Shown here: one piece after another, positions 1 through 7,715 of the stretch
How positions within the stretch are numbered: the first letter of the stretch is position 1
Layout: every line of letters starts with the position of its first letter
Source: Armatimonadota bacterium
GTDB lineage: Bacteria > Armatimonadota > Fimbriimonadia > Fimbriimonadales > Fimbriimonadaceae
DNA: 33,808 nucleotides
NCBI GenBank assembly: GCA_021413725.1
Contig: JAIOPU010000045.1
Location: forward strand, 1 to 33,808
Direction: 5' to 3'
Notes under the pieces: generated by a model
Told to the model about the DNA's origin: nothing
The model's input: the letters and a program-made list of their open reading frames with translations, nothing else
The model's database searches: none
Position numbers and translations under genes: made by a program

Positions 1-293
1 TTCAGGCCCTCGGCTATACCAAAAAGCAGCTCATCAATCGGATCATCACTGAGAGTTTGCTTGTGATCGTGGGAGGCTGGGTTCTGGGTTGTATTGCGGC
101 CTATCTCATGCTCACCACCGTCGATCTCGTGGTCATGCACCCTCGCGCGTTCGCGATTGATCGGTTTGATCCGATGGCGTACAAGTACACGGTCCCGGTG
201 CCTATTGCGATTATGGCGACCGCGATTTACACGATCATCCATCGCCTCCGCAAGTTCGATCCCGTCGGCGTGGTCGAAAGGAGGCTCGTATGA
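1..293 (+). CDS. FtsX-type ABC transporter permease, C-terminal fragment
   Basis: Only the 3' end lies in the window; the open frame begins at base 3 and has no start here. The fragment has QALGYTKKQL, which resembles the loop before the last helices of FtsX/MacB/DevC-type permeases. Two hydrophobic segments follow (about bases 57-125 and 185-240), then a short basic tail ending in DPVGVVERRLV. Such permeases work with a cytoplasmic ATPase in lipoprotein release or export of membrane-associated substrates. The stop codon overlaps the ATG of the downstream ATPase by 4 bases (ATGA), so the two are translationally coupled and almost certainly one transporter. The substrate cannot be told from this fragment. 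Confidence 0.75.
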   Translation, partial: QALGYTKKQLINRIITESLLVIVGGWVLGCIAAYLMLTTVDLVVMHPRAFAIDRFDPMAYKYTVPVPIAIMATAIYTIIHRLRKFDPVGVVERRLV

Positions 294-922
294 TCGAAGC
301 TCGCCAAGCCGCCCTGTATTATGAGGACCACGAGAAGAAGGTCGTCGCCTGTCAGCCGTCGGATGTGAAAGTTGTGGACGGGGAGTTCCTGGGAATTCTT
401 GGGCCTTCGGGCTCGGGGAAGTCTTCTCTCCTCTATCTCTTGAGCGGGCTGAAGACTCCATCGGAAGGGAGTGTGTTGTTTGACGGGACCGACTTGGCAA
501 CTCTCTCCGAAGAGGCTCGGGCGGGAATTCGACTCAAACAGTTTGGATTTGTTTTCCAGTATCCCTATCTTCTCGGCTACCTCACCGCATTGGAAAACAT
601 CGCAATCGCCCGCCAGGACACGGATCGGACAGAGGAGGCGAAAACTCTGCTGGTGAAGCTGGGACTAGAGCACAAGGCTCACAGATTGCCTCACGAACTG
701 AGCGGAGGCGAGCGGCAGAGGGTTTGTGTCGCGCGCGCCCTTCTGGGCTCTCCAAGAGTAATTTTTGCCGACGAGCCAACCGCCTCCCTGGATCACAAGA
801 ATGGAGTCCAAGTGGTTTCGCTTTTGAATGAGCATCGCGGGAACGGGGCTTTGCTCATGGTCACCCACGATCCCTCAATGCTCGAAGGCGCAGACCGGAT
901 TCTGAATATTTCCGGCAGCTGA
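290..922 (+). CDS. ABC transporter ATP-binding protein (LolD/MacB-like)
   Basis: A 210-residue nucleotide-binding subunit of typical length for the LolD/MacB/DevA group. The complete motif set is visible: Walker A GPSGSGKSS at 38-46, Q-loop glutamine at 90, signature LSGGERQ at 137-143, Walker B ending in DEP at 161-163, and the switch histidine (VTHD) at 193. The ATG is preceded by a strong AAAGGAGG Shine-Dalgarno and overlaps the permease stop by 4 bases. Together they form a two-gene ABC unit, possibly with a periplasmic adaptor upstream of the window. It is inferred to power an FtsX-type permease at the inner membrane. Nothing odd is seen. Confidence 0.92.
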   Translation: MIEARQAALYYEDHEKKVVACQPSDVKVVDGEFLGILGPSGSGKSSLLYLLSGLKTPSEGSVLFDGTDLATLSEEARAGIRLKQFGFVFQYPYLLGYLTALENIAIARQDTDRTEEAKTLLVKLGLEHKAHRLPHELSGGERQRVCVARALLGSPRVIFADEPTASLDHKNGVQVVSLLNEHRGNGALLMVTHDPSMLEGADRILNISGS

Positions 923-944
923 CTGTATTCGTGTCCGACAGTCA
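920..944. terminator. weak hairpin between convergent genes
   Basis: Inverted repeat TGACTGT / ACAGTCA (7 bp stem, 11-base loop) that begins in the stop codon of the ATPase gene and is followed by CCCTTT. It lies between the plus-strand ATPase and the end of the minus-strand gene at 957. The stem is short and the T tract poor, so a terminator role is only possible. Confidence 0.3.
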
Positions 945-956
945 CCCTTTCGAGAT

Positions 957-2744
957 TCAAGGAATAATTTGCTCCGTATAGGACGGGAACGAGTCGAGAT
1001 ACGGCAGCTTCGCTCCCGCTTTCTCGCCTAGTGCTACGACTGCCGTTTTATCCATGCGGGCAGTGACACGTAAGACAAAGCCGTCAGTCGCCTTCTCGTA
1101 GGCAAAGTCCTCCGAGTTGCTGACATCAATGATTTCCCACTTCTCGCGCATCCAAATCTTAGCGACTCTACCACTTGCACCCTGAGCAAAGCGCAACTTC
1201 ACCACCGAACCCTCCCGACTGGCGAACACGGGCGGCCCTGCAATCAACTGGAGCGGGCTTGCGAGGGCAAGGGCGAAAGGTGACTTCGATCCAGAACGGA
1301 AGAGTTCTGCCCGAAGCCGACCGAGAACGTCAAGGCTGCCTGACCCAGTGCTGGCGAGGACACCGGCATGAAACAGACCGCCAAACACTCTCTCAGACGT
1401 GTTTCCAACGACCCCGGCGAGAGCCAGGTACGCCCCAGTGCGAGCACGGGTCGATGCACTTTCAGGCGTAGGAAGCCAGGTTAGCCAATCAAAGCCCAAG
1501 CGACAACTCTCAAAAAGCTCGTCATCACGATCAAGACGGGTGTCCGCGCATTGGCTCATGAGAGCCTGTATTGCCGCCAGGTGATACCCACGTCCCCCAG
1601 AGTCGAACGGCACATGCCGACCTGAAACGGGCTCCTTGGAGGTCGCCAAGTGGGAGAGGAATTCGTCGTTGCCTGCCGTAAGCGCGTTCCCGAGGCTCTC
1701 TGGAGCGTTGGCAAAGAGGCTCGCGATTGAGGCACTGAATATCCCGGGAGGGTTTGATAAGTCGGGCCCAACCAACGCACCTTTGCCTAGAATAATCGGT
1801 CGCCCCCGCCGTCGGGGAGCCATCGGCAAAAATATCTTAAGGTCCTTGGTTGCCGCAAACGCGCGAGGCAGCCCAGCAATGGCGGTCTTCAGGGTATCCA
1901 CCTTGCTCAACAACTTCAATCCATACCCTTTTGCGAGAGCAGAGTTTGCGGCTTCAGGAATTGCGGCACCGATTCGATCGAATGTCCACTGACCGACAAC
2001 TCCGCCGGCAATCTCAGATGCGGAAAAAGCGACGAGCTTTGGCGAGCTTTGAGTCCAATAGTCGGCGAGATTGACGACGCGTTGAGAAAGTTGTCCTAGC
2101 CGGGCTACGCCGCTCGTTTCGAACGATTCTAGTCCCGTAGGGAGTCCGAACTTGACCCAGCCTTTGTAGCCCAGCGGTGATTTGATTTTCCAGGCACCCG
2201 GCTTCCCCACAACCTGAAGGCTGGTTTGCTTATCCAAGAAGGATAAAAGTATCGGGGGCTGGGCGTCTTGAAAAGAGATGGCAAGCCAATGGCTTGGTGG
2301 CACCGCTACATCCTGACCCGCGCTACCGTCTGCCCATGAAAGGAAGGGTGCCTGCAGAGAACTGCACTGGAGTCCGATTCCATCAGGAAAATAGGCCTCA
2401 AAACCAGGCGAACATAGAGAAATGCGAATCCTCGAAGGGCATAAGGATCGGTTAGGAAATTCGTAGCCACACTCTAGCCCATTGACTAACTTGGGAACCC
2501 AACGGGGGAGAACTTCCCAGAATTTTAGCTGATCGGCCGACTCTGATCTCGCTCGGAATCCATCCCTCTTGAGTTCAAAAGTGGGCAATTTTGGGATTTC
2601 TGAGAAACCAAAGCGTCCAAACGCTTGCGAATGGGCAGAGTTCGCCCCGATGAGAGCGACGAAACTAGAGAGCAATCCCCAGGAGTTCGAGCCCAATTCT
2701 TTTCGTCCGGCTCGACCAGCTAACACCAACTTCTTTATCCCCAA
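957..2744 (-). CDS. exported protein of unknown function (595 aa)
   Basis: I do not recognise a family. The N-terminus has basic residues, then a hydrophobic stretch and an AHSQA-like cleavage site, so the product is probably exported. The rest is a mixed globular sequence with several Trp and Gly residues and no visible catalytic motif. The TTG at 2744 has AGGA seven bases upstream; a second in-frame TTG at 2696 would give a more normal signal peptide. Either way the start lies inside the 3' end of the LptD-like gene (80 or 32 base overlap), so the two are cotranscribed and coupled. The context suggests an envelope role next to an outer-membrane barrel protein. No function is assigned. Confidence 0.7.
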   Translation of the reverse strand: MGIKKLVLAGRAGRKELGSNSWGLLSSFVALIGANSAHSQAFGRFGFSEIPKLPTFELKRDGFRARSESADQLKFWEVLPRWVPKLVNGLECGYEFPNRSLCPSRIRISLCSPGFEAYFPDGIGLQCSSLQAPFLSWADGSAGQDVAVPPSHWLAISFQDAQPPILLSFLDKQTSLQVVGKPGAWKIKSPLGYKGWVKFGLPTGLESFETSGVARLGQLSQRVVNLADYWTQSSPKLVAFSASEIAGGVVGQWTFDRIGAAIPEAANSALAKGYGLKLLSKVDTLKTAIAGLPRAFAATKDLKIFLPMAPRRRGRPIILGKGALVGPDLSNPPGIFSASIASLFANAPESLGNALTAGNDEFLSHLATSKEPVSGRHVPFDSGGRGYHLAAIQALMSQCADTRLDRDDELFESCRLGFDWLTWLPTPESASTRARTGAYLALAGVVGNTSERVFGGLFHAGVLASTGSGSLDVLGRLRAELFRSGSKSPFALALASPLQLIAGPPVFASREGSVVKLRFAQGASGRVAKIWMREKWEIIDVSNSEDFAYEKATDGFVLRVTARMDKTAVVALGEKAGAKLPYLDSFPSYTEQIIP

Positions 2745-4659
2745 TTCTGTATCCTACAATGAAGCTCGACTCGGAGAAGTAGTTTGACTGAAACCGATCC
2801 AGCGAGTGAATTCCGGTTAGCCGCCAAAGCGAGCTAACGTTGTAATCCATTGTGGCAGACAGATTATAGCGATTTGCGTCCAAAGTCTTCCCACCGTAGA
2901 GATTCGCATTGAATCTACCTCGGTAATAGCTCACAGTCGAACTGAGCTGATGCCGACCCAGAGCGAATGAATTCACTTTATCGTCGAGATAATCGTAGGT
3001 GAGATAGATGTTACCACTGCTCCCGAGTGCCTGAGAAAGGCTTGTGGTGGATTGAAGACCCGTGCCCTGACTTGAGTTTCTTGCAAATCTCTGGGTGACA
3101 CTTAAAGCTGTGAATATGGAGGAACCGCGACCGATGGGAATACTGTTCGAATTGATCCTCGCCCGTAGCCCCACATTTGACGAGAAGTTGCTCACCGTGC
3201 CTGCCCGGGTGTCGAAGTGCTGAGCCGTCAGACCCGTTGTTAGCGAGAATGGACTCCTGCCCAGCTGTTTGGGCAAGTTTTCAAGAGCCAAAGTGTGAGT
3301 CGCCGACCCAAAGCCCGATCCCCGTAGAGATCGGCTCGCGTTTGCCGAGTAGTTGAGATTCAGTCTCCCCATTTGACGGGAGACTTGGAACGAACCAAAG
3401 ACGCTTTTATGCGAAGGAGTGTCCGCATAGGCGTAGAGCGAAGTTTGATCGTCGAGCCTCAGAAATTGCTGGAATCCCGCGCTCCAGTCGTTTCGTGCAA
3501 GGCCGCGAATATTGATCATTCCATCGCTCGCACTACCCTTGTTCCAACGAAGCTCATAGTCGAGGAAGTTTCCGCCCCCCGCCCCGGCGCCGGTTGAACT
3601 CTTAAGCCCAGAACGTAACCGAACAAGGCTTGAAGTATGCGGCTTAAGCGAAAGGTAGTAGGGATAGCTCAGAGTAACTGCACTGTTGCTCACACTCAAA
3701 AGTTGTTCCCCCAAAGGTGGAGAATTGGGCTGGGTTCCCACTTTGAGCAAGGGAGCTTTGTATATTCTTGTCCCCTCCACGCTCACCTCCGCGTCTTGGA
3801 AATAAATTTGCCGTAACGGCCAGACAATCGCACCTTTCGCCCGAACGTCCATGCCAAGGTTTGATGTGTCCGCTAGTTTAAACTGTTCGGTGCCGATCGC
3901 ATGAGTCAGGAGCGAAGGTTCGACACCCTTGAGTTCAACGATAGCCTTGGTCTTGCGCTTTTCTGTGACCACGGTACCGGAGGGAAAACCGCCCTTCCAT
4001 CGCTGTCGCTCACTCTCAACCGTGGTCAGCGCATAACCACTTTTGCGGTTCAAGCTGTAATACAGTTCATCGCAAACCAGTTCCTTCCCGTAGCCGGTTA
4101 AAAGGGCATTTCGAGCCCGCACTTCATAGGTCGGAACGGTGAGTTGGAGGTCATCGGCAGTGATCGTAATGTTTCTAAAAGAAACTTTTGCCCCTCGGTC
4201 GGGAGCGGCGGCGGAAATGATCCTCGGAGACATGGCGTAGTTGATTTTCTTGTTCGCTCGAATCTCAATAAAATCTTGTAAGTTGTTGAGTTCTGCTCGA
4301 TCTTTCACAAACTCGTAGTCAATGCTGACATTGGTCGCCACCGATTGCACTGAAGCCGTGATGCGTGCAAATCCTGGCTGCTGAGAGGCCGTGAGAACCG
4401 CTCGAGCAATTCCGGCGGTGGTCTTGACCAAAGGCTCATTAAACAGTCCGAGAGTTGTGCTGAATAGGACTTGAGTGCCGTCGGGAACAACTCGTCCAGT
4501 CAGATCGCGAACTTCGCAAGTCACCGTAATCTGTGTGCGGGCATCCGCCACCGCAATCGCAGGATAAAACGACAACTGAGCCGTACCATTTCCTGCAAAG
4601 GCAACTGCAGTGAGCAAACTCAAGACCGCGACAGTTGTACCGAATTTGAGGTGTTTCAT
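2665..4659 (-). CDS. LptD/OstA-like outer-membrane protein with N-terminal Ig-like domain
   Basis: A 664-residue protein with a signal peptide at 1-24. Residues about 28-118 resemble a bacterial Ig-like (Big/invasin) fold: an extender with VPDGTQVLFSTTLGLF, then TTAGIARAVLTA. Residues about 130-215 resemble the OstA/LptA slice of LptD, with NITITADDLQL and a repeated pattern of short beta strands. The remainder (about 320-664) is rich in alternating aromatic strands, as in a beta barrel. Family knowledge: LptD inserts lipopolysaccharide in the outer leaflet of the outer membrane; E. coli LptD is longer (about 780 residues). The Ig-like domain ahead of the OstA part is unusual. The ATG lies 4 bases after the T tract of a terminator with no Shine-Dalgarno. 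The 3' end overlaps the downstream gene. Confidence 0.65.
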   Translation of the reverse strand: MKHLKFGTTVAVLSLLTAVAFAGNGTAQLSFYPAIAVADARTQITVTCEVRDLTGRVVPDGTQVLFSTTLGLFNEPLVKTTAGIARAVLTASQQPGFARITASVQSVATNVSIDYEFVKDRAELNNLQDFIEIRANKKINYAMSPRIISAAAPDRGAKVSFRNITITADDLQLTVPTYEVRARNALLTGYGKELVCDELYYSLNRKSGYALTTVESERQRWKGGFPSGTVVTEKRKTKAIVELKGVEPSLLTHAIGTEQFKLADTSNLGMDVRAKGAIVWPLRQIYFQDAEVSVEGTRIYKAPLLKVGTQPNSPPLGEQLLSVSNSAVTLSYPYYLSLKPHTSSLVRLRSGLKSSTGAGAGGGNFLDYELRWNKGSASDGMINIRGLARNDWSAGFQQFLRLDDQTSLYAYADTPSHKSVFGSFQVSRQMGRLNLNYSANASRSLRGSGFGSATHTLALENLPKQLGRSPFSLTTGLTAQHFDTRAGTVSNFSSNVGLRARINSNSIPIGRGSSIFTALSVTQRFARNSSQGTGLQSTTSLSQALGSSGNIYLTYDYLDDKVNSFALGRHQLSSTVSYYRGRFNANLYGGKTLDANRYNLSATMDYNVSSLWRLTGIHSLDRFQSNYFSESSFIVGYRIGDKEVGVSWSSRTKRIGLELLGIAL

Positions 4660-4663
4660 CAGA

Positions 4664-4700
4664 TAAAAAAAGGGTGCAGGTCGTAGACCTGCACCCTTTT
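4664..4700 (-). terminator. Rho-independent terminator after the 976-aa gene
   Basis: Perfect 15-bp stem (4668-4682 with 4686-4700) and a 3-base loop, followed on the minus strand by seven T residues at 4664-4670. It follows the stop of the 976-residue gene by 5 bases, and its T tract ends only 4 bases before the ATG of the next minus-strand gene (4659). Confidence 0.9.
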
Positions 4701-4705
4701 GGTTC

Positions 4706-7636
4706 TTATCGAACCACGTTCACAGGAACGATCTTTCGAACTCGTTCGCCGGTATTTGTTTCAGCAACGATTTCCACTTGATAGACGCCTGGAGCGACCG
4801 CTCGGTTCGCGTTGTCTCGCATTGTCCATGTTGCCGTATTCTCGCCGACTCTGTCGGCTCGACCTCGGGTCACCGTGTAGACTTCCTTGCCGGCGCCGCC
4901 CAACACTCGAATGGTCGTGTTTGCCGCGGAGGAGAGGCTATAGTTGATCGTGAACGGTGCTCTTGGGTCCTTCGAAGGACGAGCGATGATCACGTTTCCG
5001 ATGACCGCCTTCGTCGCGACGCTGGGCTCCATTTGAACCTTGAACTCACGAGTTCCAGCTTGGTCGGCTCGGAATGTGTAGCTCGAAACGAACCGCATAT
5101 CCCTTGTCGTGTTGGTCGTCGTATCCACGATCTGCAACTTGACGTTGCGAGGAATCGAGTTCATGTTTGGCCAGGTCACGGTCACATCGCCGGCTTGTCC
5201 TGCCCGTACCGACATCTTCCATTCCTTGCGAGTAACAGCTTCCGTCAAAGATTGAGCGAGTCGAGTCGGCTTGCCGTTGACATCCTCAAGGATCGACATT
5301 TCGACGCTTGATTTTGGTGAACGAGGTGGTTCGTAGATTCGCAGATTTGTCGCTTCAGCCTTGCTTGGAGCAATACCGATGAAGTTTCCGCTGTCCATGC
5401 CCGCTTCCGTTCGTGCGACCAAATTCAGTCTCCACTTCTTGTCGGTCTGTTGCCAAGGGGTTGACCTTGCGCCTCGATCCGAACCCGGAAGACCCGGTGC
5501 GAACACCGGAGGCCAAGACAGACGAATCGGAGTGAAGCTACTCACATAGATCCAATATCCTCGATTCGGAAGAATCAAATCGGAATTGGTCTGCGTAAAG
5601 CTGTAGCTCCCCGATGTAGGATCTGCAGGATCTCGCTGCCAGTAAGCAAGACTTGGGCTTACCAATTGGCTTGCAACAAGCTCTGCCCATGTCAATGACT
5701 TGCTCGGATTGTCCTCGGCAAAGGCAACGAGCTGGCTGACCGGCAATGGGTACGAGTACGGATTACCAATCTGGTTCCAGCCTGGACGCAGGTTGGTAAC
5801 AGCACCACCCGTCGTGTTATCTGCAACCGGCTTCGCTCCGTTAAGAGTGATGTAAGCCTGGTCGCTGACGGGGACGATCCAAATCGCTTGACCGCGCTCT
5901 GCGGTTGTCGCAGGAACGTATTCTCCAACGTCTGGATTCCACTTGTAGGCGACATAGTCCTGTCCTCCCACGAGTCCCAGAATTGCGTCAAGCGAAGTGT
6001 CGTTGAATGCCCACGGGAAGGAAACCAGGTTGGCTCCTTCGCCGATGCGAATTGTTGGATTCGCCGCAATGACAATTTTGCCCGTGAGGACTTTCTTTGG
6101 CCCAGGTGTTGGCTCAAATGTCACAGTATAGGGAATTTCACCCAACGCTGTACCATCGGTAGCAACTTGCCACGACACATTAGACGTCGCGCCTGGAGCA
6201 ATCGTCTGAATGGTCTTGGTAACGCTTTCGCCTGCAAGAAGGGTCAAACCGCTGTCCGCCGGAAGCGAAATGCTGACCTTGATGTTCTTGAGAGTGATTT
6301 CCTGATCCAGTTCGGCAAGGTAGTTCTCGACATAGGCCTTGATCTGCATCGGATTCGGTGCGAGGTCGCCAGTTGTCGGGTCGTTTGCGATGAGGAATGG
6401 GCTGTCGACCATTGCTGAATAAGCACTGGGGTTATCGCCTGCCGTAGTTGCGTAGCTCGAATTCGACCAAGTTGTCCGCACATAGTGAATGATTGTTGCA
6501 GTAGAGGCACTACCGGCATTGGGCGGTATAGTTTGCGGTTGGAATGTCTGGACGAACGAGACACTGCCCATGCCAACGTCGGATCTTGCCTTAATCGCCG
6601 GGGCACCTGGGTTAAGAACCGGGTCGCCACTGTTTGGATCGTTGAATAGCCGTGCAGAAATGTTGTTGTCTTGCACCAAGAAATTCCAGTCGTCAATGAT
6701 AAATTGCGAAACCGGGGTTTGATCTGGAACGGAGTCGTTGGGTAGGTTGTCTACCCGAAGACCGTATGGCAACGTTTGACCGAACATGAAACTAACGTAG
6801 CTCGGAAAACCAATGTCAGTGCTCAGCCAGTTACGCCCTTCTCGAACCGGACGAGTTTCTGGAGTGTGCAAGTATCCCGAATATGGAATTGCGTCGCTTG
6901 AACTCTTGACCTGCGTCGTAGCCCCTCGAAGTCCTGTGAAGACTTGATTGCCGGGCTGGGTAATACCCGTGAGTGGATCAGTGTACGGTTGCTCTGCTCT
7001 CATCCACGGCGAACAAGCGAACTTGATTCCCGTGGTGAGGTTCGTGGTTCCCGTATTCGTGAGGTTCCAGCGAAGGCGAGCAGCATCGGCGATCACGTCA
7101 ACGCGCAGGTCGGCACGGCAACCGCCGTCCTCATCAATAGCGATAAAGTACCGGTTGCTCAAGCCAACGTAGTGACCACGGAGCCCGGCTCCAAAGAGAA
7201 ATGTTTTGGCGTCGTCCGCTGTGGTTGCGGCCGCAGCAGGATCGAAGCGAATAACTCTAACGTAGGTGTAGTCTCCAACTGGGTCGCGCGGGGCGCCCAT
7301 CGTGAAGAACAAGTTGTCGTCAAAGTCAGACTGCTCACTTCCAGTGCCCGGATTGAAAAATGCGAATCGGCCAGCAGCATTAAGCGTTCGGGCGTTCGGC
7401 GCATAGCAGGGCCCAGTAGCTCCACCAAAGGTAACGGTTCCGGATACGCCGAAACTCACTCCCATGAAACCATCGCCGATAAAGCTAGTCGCATAGTCGT
7501 CAGAGTACGGCGCCGTGTTTGCGGGGTCGATACACTCGAACGCCCATCCTGCTCCGCCACCTTGCGAGTGAGCCACTTGGAAGCCGGCAAATACTGCGGC
7601 TACTGTTGTTGCGAGAAAAGTCTTTCTGCTTCTCAT
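4706..7636 (-). CDS. large secreted protein with FlgD-like C-terminal domain (976 aa)
   Basis: Signal peptide at residues 1-25 ending AHSQG. The central part contains a Ser/Thr/Gly-rich beta region and two stretches typical of large surface proteins: NLVSFPW and, about 70 residues on, GWNQIGNPY, with RGYWIYV further along. The last 90 or so residues (NTTIRVLGGAGKEVYTV then GVYQVEIVAETNTGERV) match the FlgD Ig-like fold found at the end of many secreted proteins. No enzyme motif is visible. Upstream of the ATG there is only an A-rich stretch and no clear Shine-Dalgarno. It lies between the CsgG/FlgT-like gene and a strong terminator. Probably a secreted or surface structural protein; function unknown. 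Confidence 0.75.
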   Translation of the reverse strand: MRSRKTFLATTVAAVFAGFQVAHSQGGGAGWAFECIDPANTAPYSDDYATSFIGDGFMGVSFGVSGTVTFGGATGPCYAPNARTLNAAGRFAFFNPGTGSEQSDFDDNLFFTMGAPRDPVGDYTYVRVIRFDPAAAATTADDAKTFLFGAGLRGHYVGLSNRYFIAIDEDGGCRADLRVDVIADAARLRWNLTNTGTTNLTTGIKFACSPWMRAEQPYTDPLTGITQPGNQVFTGLRGATTQVKSSSDAIPYSGYLHTPETRPVREGRNWLSTDIGFPSYVSFMFGQTLPYGLRVDNLPNDSVPDQTPVSQFIIDDWNFLVQDNNISARLFNDPNSGDPVLNPGAPAIKARSDVGMGSVSFVQTFQPQTIPPNAGSASTATIIHYVRTTWSNSSYATTAGDNPSAYSAMVDSPFLIANDPTTGDLAPNPMQIKAYVENYLAELDQEITLKNIKVSISLPADSGLTLLAGESVTKTIQTIAPGATSNVSWQVATDGTALGEIPYTVTFEPTPGPKKVLTGKIVIAANPTIRIGEGANLVSFPWAFNDTSLDAILGLVGGQDYVAYKWNPDVGEYVPATTAERGQAIWIVPVSDQAYITLNGAKPVADNTTGGAVTNLRPGWNQIGNPYSYPLPVSQLVAFAEDNPSKSLTWAELVASQLVSPSLAYWQRDPADPTSGSYSFTQTNSDLILPNRGYWIYVSSFTPIRLSWPPVFAPGLPGSDRGARSTPWQQTDKKWRLNLVARTEAGMDSGNFIGIAPSKAEATNLRIYEPPRSPKSSVEMSILEDVNGKPTRLAQSLTEAVTRKEWKMSVRAGQAGDVTVTWPNMNSIPRNVKLQIVDTTTNTTRDMRFVSSYTFRADQAGTREFKVQMEPSVATKAVIGNVIIARPSKDPRAPFTINYSLSSAANTTIRVLGGAGKEVYTVTRGRADRVGENTATWTMRDNANRAVAPGVYQVEIVAETNTGERVRKIVPVNVVR

Positions 7637-7659
7637 TTTTTAAACTTCTTTTTTGAGAT

Positions 7660-7685
7660 CGCCCTCTCACGTGAATGAGAGGGCG
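7660..7685. repeat. REP-like hairpin, copy A
   Basis: Inverted repeat CGCCCTCTCA / TGAGAGGGCG with a 6-base CGTGAA loop, between two minus-strand genes. There is no T tract on the minus strand (an A-rich run follows), so it is not a canonical terminator. Its core CCCTCTC, CGTGA, GAGAGGG recurs at 32523-32545. Confidence 0.6.
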
Positions 7686-7715
7686 TCGTTGTCTTTCGAT
7701 CTATCTTCTGACGTA

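Noticed and set aside
6944-7678. 244-codon plus-strand frame opposite the 976-aa gene
   Set aside because: Composition rich in Arg/Ser/Val without a signal or motif; it is the complement of a well-supported secreted protein.
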